Position numbers and translations under genes: made by a program. A stretch of DNA of 64,000 nucleotides from Paenibacillus lupini. Its GTDB lineage: Bacteria; Bacillota; Bacilli; Paenibacillales; Paenibacillaceae. Shown piece after piece: positions 1 to 7,946 of this stretch (position 1 is the first letter of the stretch; each line of letters begins with the position of its first letter). The DNA is taken from NCBI RefSeq assembly GCF_011761355.1, contig NZ_JAASRW010000002.1:124001-188000 (forward strand), written 5' to 3'. The notes under the pieces are model-generated. The model made no database searches and was not told the DNA's origin. It saw only the letters and a program-made list of their open reading frames with translations.

Positions 1-1
1 A

Positions 2-820
2 ATGACGACACGATCTCGTACCATTACGGCGACGGTCAGTATCGCTCTGCTGTCGATCGTCGCCTTGCTGCCGTTTTACATTATGGTTGTCATGGGCACC
101 TACAGAAACGAGGATCTTTTTACGAAAATCGTACTCATCCCAGGAAACTACCTTGTGGAAAATTTCAAGACGGTAGCGGCGAGCCGGTTTGATCTGGCCT
201 ACTGGAACAGCTTTATCGTTTCGGCAGTCAGCACAGTGTTGTCGGTGTTCGTCAGCGCACTTGCGGGTTTTGCGTTTGGGAAATACGAGTTCCGGCATAA
301 ATCGAAAATATTCGGAGCCGTTCTGCTGACGATGATGATTCCGGGCCAGCTTGGCCTCGTTGCGTATGTCATCGAGATGCGCTATCTGAGCCTGTCCGAT
401 ACCTTGATGCCGCTCATCCTGCCTTGGGTGGCAAACGCATTTGGCGTATATTGGATGACGCAGTTCATTCGCGGCGCGGTACCAGCGGAGGTGATCGAAA
501 GCGCGCGGATCGACGGCTGCTCGGATCTCGGGATCTTCTTCCGGATCGTGCTGGCCTTTATTTATCCGGCAGTAACAACGTTGTCTCTGCTTGTCTTCCT
601 CTGGTCGTGGAATAACTACCTGCTGCCGTTGATCGTCATCAACAAGCCGGAAATGTATACGATCCCGCTTGGCATCACGACGCTGGGTTCTGCATACAGA
701 ACCGATCTCGCGGCTCAAATTCTGGGATTGTCGATTGGAACTTTGCCGGTGCTCGTTCTATTCGCTATCGGCTCGAAAAGCTTTATTCGAGGTCTGACAG
801 CAGGATCGGTTAAGGGTTGA
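2..820 (+). CDS. Carbohydrate ABC transporter permease (MalG/UgpE type)
   Basis: Inner-membrane subunit of a binding-protein-dependent sugar importer. The 272-residue protein has about six hydrophobic segments, beginning at residues 8-30. The cytoplasmic EAA loop that docks on the ATPase reads ESARIDGCSDLGIFFRIVL near residues 162-180, and the tail ends in the usual short polar stretch (AGSVKG). The ATG lies at the second base of the window, so the ribosome site cannot be seen, but length and N-terminus fit a full MalG-like protein. Partner permease and binding protein are presumably upstream, outside the window. A hairpin follows the stop, so this closes its operon. The substrate cannot be read from the sequence. 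Confidence 0.9.
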   Translation: MTTRSRTITATVSIALLSIVALLPFYIMVVMGTYRNEDLFTKIVLIPGNYLVENFKTVAASRFDLAYWNSFIVSAVSTVLSVFVSALAGFAFGKYEFRHKSKIFGAVLLTMMIPGQLGLVAYVIEMRYLSLSDTLMPLILPWVANAFGVYWMTQFIRGAVPAEVIESARIDGCSDLGIFFRIVLAFIYPAVTTLSLLVFLWSWNNYLLPLIVINKPEMYTIPLGITTLGSAYRTDLAAQILGLSIGTLPVLVLFAIGSKSFIRGLTAGSVKG

Positions 821-847
821 CGTGGAAGCTTCTTCTTATATAAAAAT

Positions 848-884
848 AAACGAGCCTCCGGAATCTAAATTCCAGAGGCTCGTT
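848..884. terminator. Bidirectional intrinsic terminator
   Basis: Inverted repeat AAACGAGCCTCCGGAA / TTCCAGAGGCTCGTTT with a six-base loop, T-rich in one direction and A-rich in the other. It sits between the convergent permease (stop at 820) and aldo-keto reductase (stop at 891) and can serve both. Confidence 0.85.
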
Positions 885-890
885 TATGAT

Positions 891-1799
891 TTAATTCGCG
901 ATTGCCGTCCGCCCGACGGCATCCAGACGTTTCTTCGCTTCCTCGTAGATGTCGCTTGGAAGCGGGCCTAGATCGGCGAAACGAAGATTTTCCGCCAAGT
1001 GGGCGGGATTCTTGGTGCCGACAATTGTTGTCGTCATGGAAGGGTGTGACAAGGTGAAGCGCAGCAGAAACCCGGTACGCTGCTCGCCATGTTCCAATAA
1101 ATCGTCGAGCTTTGCTTGATCCCATGCGCTCCAGCGATCCTCCGAGCCGCGCCCGATGCCCGGCTCGCCTTGGCCAACGCCGCCGCGAACGATAATGCCG
1201 GCCCCGGTATCCGCAGCTTTCGAAATCCATTCCTCGTGTTCGCGTTCCAGAGCGGAGTAGGGCAGCTGGAACGTATCGAACGTTCCCCAGTCCACGAAAG
1301 GAGGAAGGTTCGGAAGGTAAGAGGAGACGCCGATGTAACGGGCTTTGCCGCTAGCTTGAATTTCTTTCAGCACGTCAACCAGCGCGCCTTCCTCGGCTTG
1401 CTGCACCGTTGGTCCATGCAGCTGTAGGATATCGACATAGTCGGTTTTCATTCGTTTTAAGCTCGTATCGATATTATGAAGCAGATTATCACGTGTCCAA
1501 ATATGGGACGTCTCGTCATGATCGCCGCGATCGGTGACGCAGCAACCGCATTTTGTTGCCAGAATGTACTCGTCCCGACGGTGGCTGATGAAACGGCCAA
1601 TCAATTCCTCGCTGCGGCCGTAATCGTAAGAGGTATCGATCAGGTTGATGCCTGCGTCAAGTACGGCATGCAGAATACGTCCCGCATCAGCATCCTCAAC
1701 TGGTCTTCCGCTCCATACACGCGGGCCGCGAATTTCCATAGCACCGTAGCTCAGCTTCGTGACTTGTAATCCGGTGCGGCCTAATATCGCTTTGTCCAT
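891..1799 (-). CDS. Aldo/keto reductase
   Basis: NAD(P)H-dependent reductase or dehydrogenase of the aldo-keto reductase superfamily (TIM barrel, cytoplasmic). The catalytic tetrad is visible: Asp55 and Tyr60 (DTSYDYG), Lys83 (ATKCG) and His128 (LHGP). The cofactor end is represented by the IVGTKNPAHLAENL stretch near the C-terminus. At 302 residues it is of normal size. An unusual CGCC cluster follows the catalytic lysine. It is the last gene of the minus-strand operon starting at 5794, 85 bp after the RraA-like gene, so it probably acts on a sugar-derived aldehyde or ketone in that pathway. The exact substrate is unknown. Confidence 0.88.
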   Translation of the reverse strand: MDKAILGRTGLQVTKLSYGAMEIRGPRVWSGRPVEDADAGRILHAVLDAGINLIDTSYDYGRSEELIGRFISHRRDEYILATKCGCCVTDRGDHDETSHIWTRDNLLHNIDTSLKRMKTDYVDILQLHGPTVQQAEEGALVDVLKEIQASGKARYIGVSSYLPNLPPFVDWGTFDTFQLPYSALEREHEEWISKAADTGAGIIVRGGVGQGEPGIGRGSEDRWSAWDQAKLDDLLEHGEQRTGFLLRFTLSHPSMTTTIVGTKNPAHLAENLRFADLGPLPSDIYEEAKKRLDAVGRTAIAN

Positions 1800-1884
1800 C
1801 GTTGATGCTCCTTTTCCACTTTATAACATCTAAGCTGTTTATATCATTAGATTGATAGACTTGCAACTGCAAGTACTGGTTTTC

Positions 1885-2799
1885 TCACAATCGGACATCA
1901 CTGGAAGGACCGTTGTTCTCGTTGCGGCGCGCTTCTTCCAGTTCTTGCTCCCATGTCAAATGCTGATAAGCTGCGGCGGCTTTGTCGGATTCGAACCATT
2001 GCATGAAGTCTTGCCACATGGCCGTTGTCCAGGCTGCATCGATTTGCGCCGTTGTATAAGTTCTGCTGTTCAAGCGGGCAAAGCCAAACACGTCGCGGAC
2101 CTGCGACTTCTCCGCATGGGTTGCCGTTAATTCTGCCAAATGGGCCGGGATAAAGATGACACCTGCCGGCGTGCCAAGAACGATGTCGCCCGGGAGGCAG
2201 ACGGCTCGACCAATACGGGCGGGAACGTTCATGCCAACCATCGTGACGTCGGCGATCGCAGTTGGGTCGCTGCCTCTATAGTAAACATTAATATTTTCGA
2301 TTTGCTCAATTTGCTGATTATCTCGTATGCCGCCCCAAATGACGGCGCCTCCTGTCTTCGTGCGAGTAGATATAGCAGTGGAGAGGTTGCCTCCTACATA
2401 GGTGCCTTGATAGATTTTATCAAACATATCGATGACGACAACATCCTCTTCATCCAGCGAATCAATAACCCATTGATTGAAAAAGCCTCTGCGATCCTCT
2501 TGCTCATGACCGTAATTCAGTAGTGTGTCATGCAAATCCGGGCGCTTAGGCACCATAACGGCTGTAACCGCGCGGCCGACCATGATTTTGTTCGGATGAA
2601 TGATCTTGAAATCACCCTCGAACTGATAATGATACCCTCTCGACCAGAGTGGTCCCCATGCTTCCTCAAGCGTAATTCTGCTTAATCGACCGAGCACGCT
2701 GGACGGCACTTTGGGGCGGCCATCCGGGAAGCGCTCTCCTTGCCACAGCGGTGATAGCTGGATTGTATCTTCGGCATTATTAAATTTCATATCGAACAC
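1885..2799 (-). CDS. RraA-family protein, probable pyruvate aldolase-type lyase
   Basis: The RraA/HMG-aldolase fold is shown by the block starting YVGGNLSTAIS near residue 135 and ending GGIRD at 156-160. Arg159-Asp160 match the substrate-binding Arg and metal-site Asp of class II 4-hydroxy-4-methyl-2-oxoglutarate aldolases. The ribonuclease-inhibitor RraA itself is about 160 residues. This protein has 304, with N- and C-terminal extensions typical of the metabolic branch, so an aldolase or decarboxylase role is more likely than RNA turnover. It lies 24 bp downstream of the enolase-superfamily dehydratase in the same operon, suggesting cleavage of a 2-keto-3-deoxy sugar acid (inference). Confidence 0.8.
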   Translation of the reverse strand: MFDMKFNNAEDTIQLSPLWQGERFPDGRPKVPSSVLGRLSRITLEEAWGPLWSRGYHYQFEGDFKIIHPNKIMVGRAVTAVMVPKRPDLHDTLLNYGHEQEDRRGFFNQWVIDSLDEEDVVVIDMFDKIYQGTYVGGNLSTAISTRTKTGGAVIWGGIRDNQQIEQIENINVYYRGSDPTAIADVTMVGMNVPARIGRAVCLPGDIVLGTPAGVIFIPAHLAELTATHAEKSQVRDVFGFARLNSRTYTTAQIDAAWTTAMWQDFMQWFESDKAAAAYQHLTWEQELEEARRNENNGPSSDVRL

Positions 2800-2823
2800 C
2801 TCGCTTTTATCTTTTGTATTGCT

Positions 2824-4215
2824 TTAGCTCCAAAGCCGGTCGTTAGACCAAAAGCCGTTCCATTCGTCGGTAGGAAGCCATAGTCCAGGGATTTCCGGGT
2901 GCAGATGCTGTGCGATAACCTCGTCGTTAAGCTCCTCGATGCCAAGGCCCGGCGCATCAGGCACATGGATGAAGCCATTCTGGACCAGCGGCTTTGGCAG
3001 CTTGCTGACAATCAGATCGTCCCACCATTCAACATCGACAGAATGGTATTCAAGCGCCAGGAAGTTTTCCGTGGCAGCTGCGGCATGTACGGCTGCGAGG
3101 CAGGCGATAGGGCTCTCCGCCATATGGATGGCCATCGCAACGCCGTATTCCTGGGCCATGTCACCGATTTTTTTCGTTTCTAGAATACCGCCGGTCGTCA
3201 GCACGTCGGGATGGATGACGGATACGCCTCCGGATTCCAAGAGGGGCCTAAAGTTCTCCTTGAGATAGATGTCCTCTCCGGTACAGATTGGAGTTGTCAC
3301 CATGCTAGCGAGCTGGGCATATTGATTCGTGTATTGCCATGGAATCATATCTTCCATCCAAGCCAGATTGTATTTTTCAATTCGACGGCCTAGCTTGATG
3401 CAATCCTGCAAGCCGATGTGTCCGAAATGGTCTACTGCGAGAGGTACCTCGTAACCGATGACCATGCGAACGTCGGCTACGTATTGCTCCAGCATGTCGA
3501 GACCTTTCTCGGTAACATGAATGCCGGTAAATGGATGAGCGATGTTATAAATATCGTAGTGACGATTACGTATTTCCCGCAGTTCATGCTCCGTGAAATT
3601 CGAATGCTTGCGGGAATACCAAGATTTGGACAGTGCTTTCTTTTCCTCTAGAAAGCCAAGCGGGGCATTTAATGTTCCGGGCTCATTAATAATCTGATTG
3701 ATGCCAAGATCCATCTTCAGGAAGGTGTACCCTTGTTCCATTCTTTTTTGCAGCGCTAAGCCCATTGCTTTTCCCGTATCCTTGCCGTCGACGTCGGTGT
3801 CACAGTACATGCGGATTCGGTCGCGGAATTTTCCGCCCAGCATTTGATAGATTGGCATGCCGTAGGCTTTGCCGGCAATATCCCATAAGGCGATCTCAAT
3901 GCCGCTCACGCCGCCGCCTTGCCGGGAATGTCCGCCAAATTGCTTAATTCTGCGGAACAGCTTGTCGATATTGCACGGATTTTCGCCTAGAAGTCTGCTT
4001 TTGAGCTGAAGGGCAAACATTCTGTCGGCGCCGTCTCGTACTTCGCCGAAACCAACGATGCCTTGGTTCGTGAACACCTTGATCAAGCTGCAGTGCATGG
4101 GAGCACCTGCAATATCGGCAAAACGAATATCGGTAATACGAAGCTCCGAAGGTTTGGAGTAGGTGTTGACGTAAGCTAACGTGCTTTCATAGCTTTCCTG
4201 TTGAGTCACGGGCAT
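2824..4215 (-). CDS. Enolase-superfamily sugar-acid dehydratase (mandelate racemase/ManD-like)
   Basis: Member of the mandelate racemase/muconate lactonising group, which removes the alpha proton of an acid sugar at a Mg2+ site. The N-terminal capping domain contains GFGEVRDGADR. The barrel domain carries the metal ligands Asp (AVDHFGH), Glu (WMEDMIP) and Glu (CTGEDIY), plus a late His (AIHMAES). The DxH pair after the first ligand resembles the ManD/RspA mannonate-gluconate dehydratase branch. At 463 residues it is longer than the usual 400, because of a leader of about 25 residues and a mid-barrel insertion (around 185-235). The ATG follows AAAGGAG. Substrate is probably a hexonate or uronate-derived acid. 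Confidence 0.85.
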   Translation of the reverse strand: MPVTQQESYESTLAYVNTYSKPSELRITDIRFADIAGAPMHCSLIKVFTNQGIVGFGEVRDGADRMFALQLKSRLLGENPCNIDKLFRRIKQFGGHSRQGGGVSGIEIALWDIAGKAYGMPIYQMLGGKFRDRIRMYCDTDVDGKDTGKAMGLALQKRMEQGYTFLKMDLGINQIINEPGTLNAPLGFLEEKKALSKSWYSRKHSNFTEHELREIRNRHYDIYNIAHPFTGIHVTEKGLDMLEQYVADVRMVIGYEVPLAVDHFGHIGLQDCIKLGRRIEKYNLAWMEDMIPWQYTNQYAQLASMVTTPICTGEDIYLKENFRPLLESGGVSVIHPDVLTTGGILETKKIGDMAQEYGVAMAIHMAESPIACLAAVHAAAATENFLALEYHSVDVEWWDDLIVSKLPKPLVQNGFIHVPDAPGLGIEELNDEVIAQHLHPEIPGLWLPTDEWNGFWSNDRLWS

Positions 4216-4256
4216 GGCTCCTTTAAGAGATATAGGTATTGGTCATTATTAATCAG

Positions 4257-5000
4257 TTACATTAACATGCCAGCACCATCCACACGGATGGTGGAGCCTG
4301 TCATAAACGAGGTTTCATCTGAGGCAATGTAGCAGGCTAGTGCTGCGACATCCGCAGGCAGTCCGACACGGCCAAGAGGGAATTTTTTTGGATTGGGATT
4401 ACTATGTGATTGCCTGGACTTGCCGACGTCAATTGCGCCGGGCGCAATCGTATTGACCGTTATGCCATAACGCGCAAGCTCGATAGCGCTTTCCCTGCCT
4501 AGCATTTTGATGCCGCCTTTCGACATGCAGTAGACTGCATCGAAATCGGTGGGTCTTTTGCCATGGACGGAAGAGATATTAATGATGCGGCCGAAATTTT
4601 GTTTCTTCATATAAGGGATAACCGCCTGCATGCATTGCCAGTACCCTTTAAGATTGATGTTCATGACGCGGTCATATTGTTCTTCTGTATAATCGAACCA
4701 ATGGATGTTAAGCTGCAGTGCAGCATTGTTGATTAGAATATCGATACCGCCAAGCTCAGCCGCACTAGTATCGACCATACGGAAGATATGTTCCCGATCA
4801 GCGACATCTGCTTGCACGGTCATACACAAGCCGCCGAACTCCTCGATTTGATGCTGCGTATCTTTGGCTCCGGCCTCGCTGGCATTGTAGTGAATGGCAA
4901 CCTTCGCGCCTCGCTTTGCAAGCTCTATCGCAATACCTTTACCGATGCCCGTTCCCGCACCGGTGACGAGTGCCGATTTTCCTATTAAGCTTTGGCTCAT
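4257..5000 (-). CDS. Short-chain dehydrogenase/reductase (classical SDR)
   Basis: NAD(P)-dependent oxidoreductase with every classical SDR signature: TGAGTGIG at 13-20 for the dinucleotide, NNA at 91-93, catalytic Ser at 143/144, Tyr157 and Lys161 (YCMSK), and the PGAID motif. Length of 247 residues is standard, and sequence flavour is that of glucose 1-dehydrogenase / 3-oxoacyl reductase-like enzymes. Its start overlaps the stop of the upstream SDR by four bases, so the two are translationally coupled. In this operon it probably oxidises a sugar or reduces a keto-sugar acid. Confidence 0.9.
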   Translation of the reverse strand: MSQSLIGKSALVTGAGTGIGKGIAIELAKRGAKVAIHYNASEAGAKDTQHQIEEFGGLCMTVQADVADREHIFRMVDTSAAELGGIDILINNAALQLNIHWFDYTEEQYDRVMNINLKGYWQCMQAVIPYMKKQNFGRIINISSVHGKRPTDFDAVYCMSKGGIKMLGRESAIELARYGITVNTIAPGAIDVGKSRQSHSNPNPKKFPLGRVGLPADVAALACYIASDETSFMTGSTIRVDGAGMLM

Positions 5001-5794
5001 TGCGATCGCGTCTCCCCCTCGGCGGGCTTGTTCATACGGTAATCCATATAATGCAGGAGGAAGCCGCCGTCCAGTCGGATATCTGCTCCGTTCAAATAGC
5101 CAGCTTCCTCTCCGGTAAGGAAGAAGGCAAGCTCGGCCAAATCGGTGGCCGTTCCAAGCAACGCCCCTGGCACCTTGTAACGGTAATCGTCGTAAAGTCC
5201 CGAAAGTTCACTTTGAAAAGTAACATCCGAACCTTCGATAGGGCCCATCTCAATCACATTGACACGGATGCCGAACCGGCCGAGAAACAATGCCGCTTCA
5301 TGGGCAAGCATCTTCACCGCGCCTTGTGAGGCGCTGTAAGTGAAGGACGCTCCGGTTGGCTTCTCGTTGTGAATGGAGCTGACGAAGATGATGCTGCCAC
5401 CGGCTCTAGCTGCCATCCGTCTGCCTAACGCTTGGGTACAGAAGAAGGCGGATTTGGCATTTCTTTGCATGATTTCGACAAATTCTGATTCCTCACAGCT
5501 TTCGACATGGGCAGGTCTTATGGCACAGCAATTGTGAATCATAACATCGACAGGGCCAAGCAGCTTTTCAGCCTGATCGAGCATAGTCGATAAGTCACGG
5601 CTGCTGCATAGATCCGCATGGGTAACGAGTACCTTAGAGCCTGCAGCTGTGCAGGAAACGAGCACGTCTTCCCATTCCTTGTCGTCTTGAAGACTGTTTA
5701 GAATCAGATCCGTACCACCCTGGATAAATCGTGCGATAAGGCCCTTGCCAGACCAGCTGTCGGCATCCGCGATGAAGACCACGTTCCTGGGCAA
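4997..5794 (-). CDS. Degenerate SDR-family protein lacking the catalytic lysine
   Basis: SDR fold of 265 residues, recognisable from NCCAIRP (NNAG position), FVSSIHN (catalytic Ser region), YSASQ and a C-terminal LNGADIRLDGG. Two key features are missing: the N-terminal glycine motif is replaced by ADADSWSGKG, and the YxxxK lysine is Gln157 (CAA at 5324-5326), with Tyr153 kept. It may be a poorly active enzyme or a structural partner of the coupled canonical SDR. The start is TTG at 5794, ten bases after AGGAGGTG. It is first in the five-gene minus operon, read from the promoter near 5860. Confidence 0.8.
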   Translation of the reverse strand: MPRNVVFIADADSWSGKGLIARFIQGGTDLILNSLQDDKEWEDVLVSCTAAGSKVLVTHADLCSSRDLSTMLDQAEKLLGPVDVMIHNCCAIRPAHVESCEESEFVEIMQRNAKSAFFCTQALGRRMAARAGGSIIFVSSIHNEKPTGASFTYSASQGAVKMLAHEAALFLGRFGIRVNVIEMGPIEGSDVTFQSELSGLYDDYRYKVPGALLGTATDLAELAFFLTGEEAGYLNGADIRLDGGFLLHYMDYRMNKPAEGETRSQ

Positions 5795-5855
5795 ACCGTG
5801 TACACCTCCTCATAAATCTGGATTCTCTTCGGTTCCCGTTTCTCGTTACATGACC

Positions 5856-5919
5856 ATCTTACCGAGCGATTGAAGCGAAAAGCGATGCCGTAAAATTATG
5901 ATTTTGTTTGTTTTTTTAC
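5856..5919 (-). promoter_or_regulatory. Promoter of the minus catabolic operon with 29-bp activator-like element
   Basis: Read on the minus strand, an element at 5919-5891 begins GTAAAAAAACAAACAAA and ends TCATAATTTTA. About 29 bases further is a -10-like TAAGAT (5861-5856). The same element at the same distance precedes the ABC importer (9026-9054), 27 of 29 positions matching. The element is also flanked by CCGTAAAA/TTTTACGG arms (5888-5921). It is a likely binding site of the AraC-type regulator at 6750. Confidence 0.6.
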
Positions 5920-5956
5920 GGTTGATGCGACTGAAAAAAAGCTGATCATTTTCATC

Positions 5957-6007
5957 TTGACATTCCCGCTTGAAGCGACTAGCATCAGGTTATCGATTAT
6001 CGATAAT
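5957..6007 (+). promoter_or_regulatory. Promoter of the GntR gene with palindromic operator
   Basis: TTGACA (5957-5962), 17-base spacer, TAGCAT (5980-5985). A perfect 12-bp palindrome, ATTATCGATAAT (5996-6007), sits over the predicted start of transcription, where a repressor would block it. The simplest reading is autoregulation by the GntR protein encoded just downstream. Confidence 0.6.
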
Positions 6008-6043
6008 CCTAAAAAATACCAAATCCAAGGGTGGTGATAACAA

Positions 6044-6697
6044 GTGTCCATTGAAACAGCCAGTTCAGAGCAAAATCCAATCTCTCTTAGTGAGCATGTC
6101 TATATCACCTTAAAGAGGCAGATTATGAAGGGTGAACTGCTGCCCGGACACCGTATGATCGTTCTTGATATAGCCAAACAATTCAGCGTCAGCCAAGCGC
6201 CCGTCAGAGAAGCATTGGAGAGGCTGAAGCAGGAAGGTCTTATTGTCGGCAAAATGAATAAAGGCTCAGCCGTTTCTGAGATAACGGCCCAGGAAATACG
6301 AGACATATACTCGCTGCGCCAAATGGTCGAAGGCCACGCGCTTCGTGCAACGATGAAGGTGCTGGATGAGAAGGATATTACTTACCTTGAAGGCGTCATT
6401 GCCGGTATGCGGGAAGCAATCGATCAAGAGGATCCGTACCGTCTGGTTGAGCTGGATATGCTCTTTCACGGTTACTTTTATTTGCGTAGCGGGAATGAGC
6501 TGCTGTACAACATATGGAACAGCATTAAAACAAAGATTATGCGCTTTATTACCGTAACGAATCAAGATCACCCAGGCTATTCTCTTTCTGACTCACACAC
6601 CGATATTTTGAATCTTATCAAATCGGGTGACGTCGATCTTACGGAAACGCTGCTGCTACAGGGATTGGATTTCTATAAAAATTACACCGGAGAATAG
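6044..6697 (+). CDS. GntR-family regulator, FadR/FCD subfamily
   Basis: DNA-binding repressor of 217 residues: winged helix-turn-helix at about 15-78 (LPGHRMIVLDIAKQFSVSQ then VREALERL) and an all-helical FCD ligand domain at about 88-212 with conserved D/H metal-site positions (DMLFHGYFY, SDSHTDIL). FCD regulators commonly sense sugar acids or other carboxylates (UxuR, ExuR, GntR), in keeping with the sugar-acid enzymes around it. Start is GTG at 6044 behind GGGTGGTGAT. It is divergent from the minus operon, and an operator-like palindrome lies at its own promoter. Confidence 0.9.
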   Translation: MSIETASSEQNPISLSEHVYITLKRQIMKGELLPGHRMIVLDIAKQFSVSQAPVREALERLKQEGLIVGKMNKGSAVSEITAQEIRDIYSLRQMVEGHALRATMKVLDEKDITYLEGVIAGMREAIDQEDPYRLVELDMLFHGYFYLRSGNELLYNIWNSIKTKIMRFITVTNQDHPGYSLSDSHTDILNLIKSGDVDLTETLLLQGLDFYKNYTGE

Positions 6698-6749
6698 CAC
6701 GGGAGCCATATTGACTTATTCATCCTTTCTCAAGAGAGGAGTGCCGATT

Positions 6750-7889
6750 ATGAAGCAAGTGGAATTGGTTCGTGCTCGAACGCTGAATGAGCTGTTTCCC
6801 GGCATCGCCGGAGATATGAAGAGGAGCCTGGAAGAGAACGGTCTTCACGCTTTTTACGCTTACCCGGCTATAGCTTTGTTTAGCATTAGTACCCCAAAGG
6901 TGGATTTATGGTCCCGAAGATACGTTGTCGATGAACTGTATACTGTCATCAAGCGTTATGCGCCTGGCAACACGGCTATTCTTCCTGATGACAAGGGACA
7001 TGTCGGAATCATTTTCTCGTGGGATGATCGCGAATCCCTATTAGAATTGTACAGCAGTATTTGCAACCAAGAGCATAGCTTCTCCCCTCAATTGATCTCA
7101 CTTGGCATTAGCAATCCTTATCCGCAGCTATCTGATCTGCATCACGGTTACGAACAAGCCCTCCTCGCAATGAAATACCAATTCTACCAAGACCAATCAC
7201 AGCCGATTTACTTCAGCAGCATTACTGAGTATGCAAGCGACGCCGAATATCCTGAAAATATGGAGGATGAACTTCTGCATCTTCTGACTAGCGACTCGAT
7301 CACAGAATCTAGTACAATTCGTCAAGCGGTGGATGGCTTCTACGAAATGTTAACTCGGAATGGTCCGCTGCCAGTCAATAAAGTCGTTGATGCAACACTT
7401 CAGCTTCTAGTCAGCCTGCAGCTTCGGGTCAAATCCGCACTTGGTCAACCACATCTATGCAGTACGCCTGATATTACGGCACTCATGCAGCTGCACACGC
7501 TGGAAGAAATGAAAGACGCGGTTTGCGAGGCTTTAAAAGGGATGGGGGGAGTGTCTTATACCTCCGACTGCCTCAATCGCAACTTAATTAAGAAAGCGGT
7601 TACATTGATGGAGGAAGAGTACGATAGGGTATCCCTGCATTACGTCGCTGATAAAGTATTCATTACTCCAGCTTACTTAAGCTCCTTATTCAAATCGAAA
7701 ATGGGTGTTACGTTTATCGAGCATCTGACTCGTATACGAATATCCAACGCTAAAAAGCTGCTTAAGCAAACGCATCTTAAAAACTATGAGGTCGCCGAAC
7801 GAGTCGGCTATCAAGACTCTCGTTACTTTAGCCAAATTTTTAAAAAGAAGGTAGGTTTGTCGCCAAGCGAATTCCGGGATGCGAATTAA
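6750..7889 (+). CDS. AraC-family transcriptional regulator (YesN-like, no receiver domain)
   Basis: The C-terminal residues (about 276-379) form the double helix-turn-helix AraC domain (SLHYVADKVFITPAYLSSLF ... EVAERVGYQDSRYFSQIFKK). The central part (about 80-150, GISNPYPQLSDLHHGYEQAL) resembles the degenerate GGDEF-like region of YesN response regulators, but no phospho-acceptor receiver precedes it. The start is placed at ATG 6750 behind AGAGAGGAG; an in-frame extension upstream would overlap the GntR gene and lacks a ribosome site. Length is 379 residues. It is co-directional with GntR (52-bp gap) and UxuA, and is a candidate activator for the 29-bp elements at 5891 and 9026. Confidence 0.85.
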   Translation: MKQVELVRARTLNELFPGIAGDMKRSLEENGLHAFYAYPAIALFSISTPKVDLWSRRYVVDELYTVIKRYAPGNTAILPDDKGHVGIIFSWDDRESLLELYSSICNQEHSFSPQLISLGISNPYPQLSDLHHGYEQALLAMKYQFYQDQSQPIYFSSITEYASDAEYPENMEDELLHLLTSDSITESSTIRQAVDGFYEMLTRNGPLPVNKVVDATLQLLVSLQLRVKSALGQPHLCSTPDITALMQLHTLEEMKDAVCEALKGMGGVSYTSDCLNRNLIKKAVTLMEEEYDRVSLHYVADKVFITPAYLSSLFKSKMGVTFIEHLTRIRISNAKKLLKQTHLKNYEVAERVGYQDSRYFSQIFKKKVGLSPSEFRDAN

Positions 7890-7946
7890 ACGAAATAAAC
7901 AACCGTAATGGAGGTTATTAACGAGAATGAAGGAGTGTGTTTGCTT

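Noticed and set aside
6627..6749. N-terminal extension of the AraC regulator overlapping the GntR gene
   Set aside because: No ribosome site before the upstream start, and the extra residues are out-of-frame GntR sequence; ATG 6750 has AGAGAGGAG.
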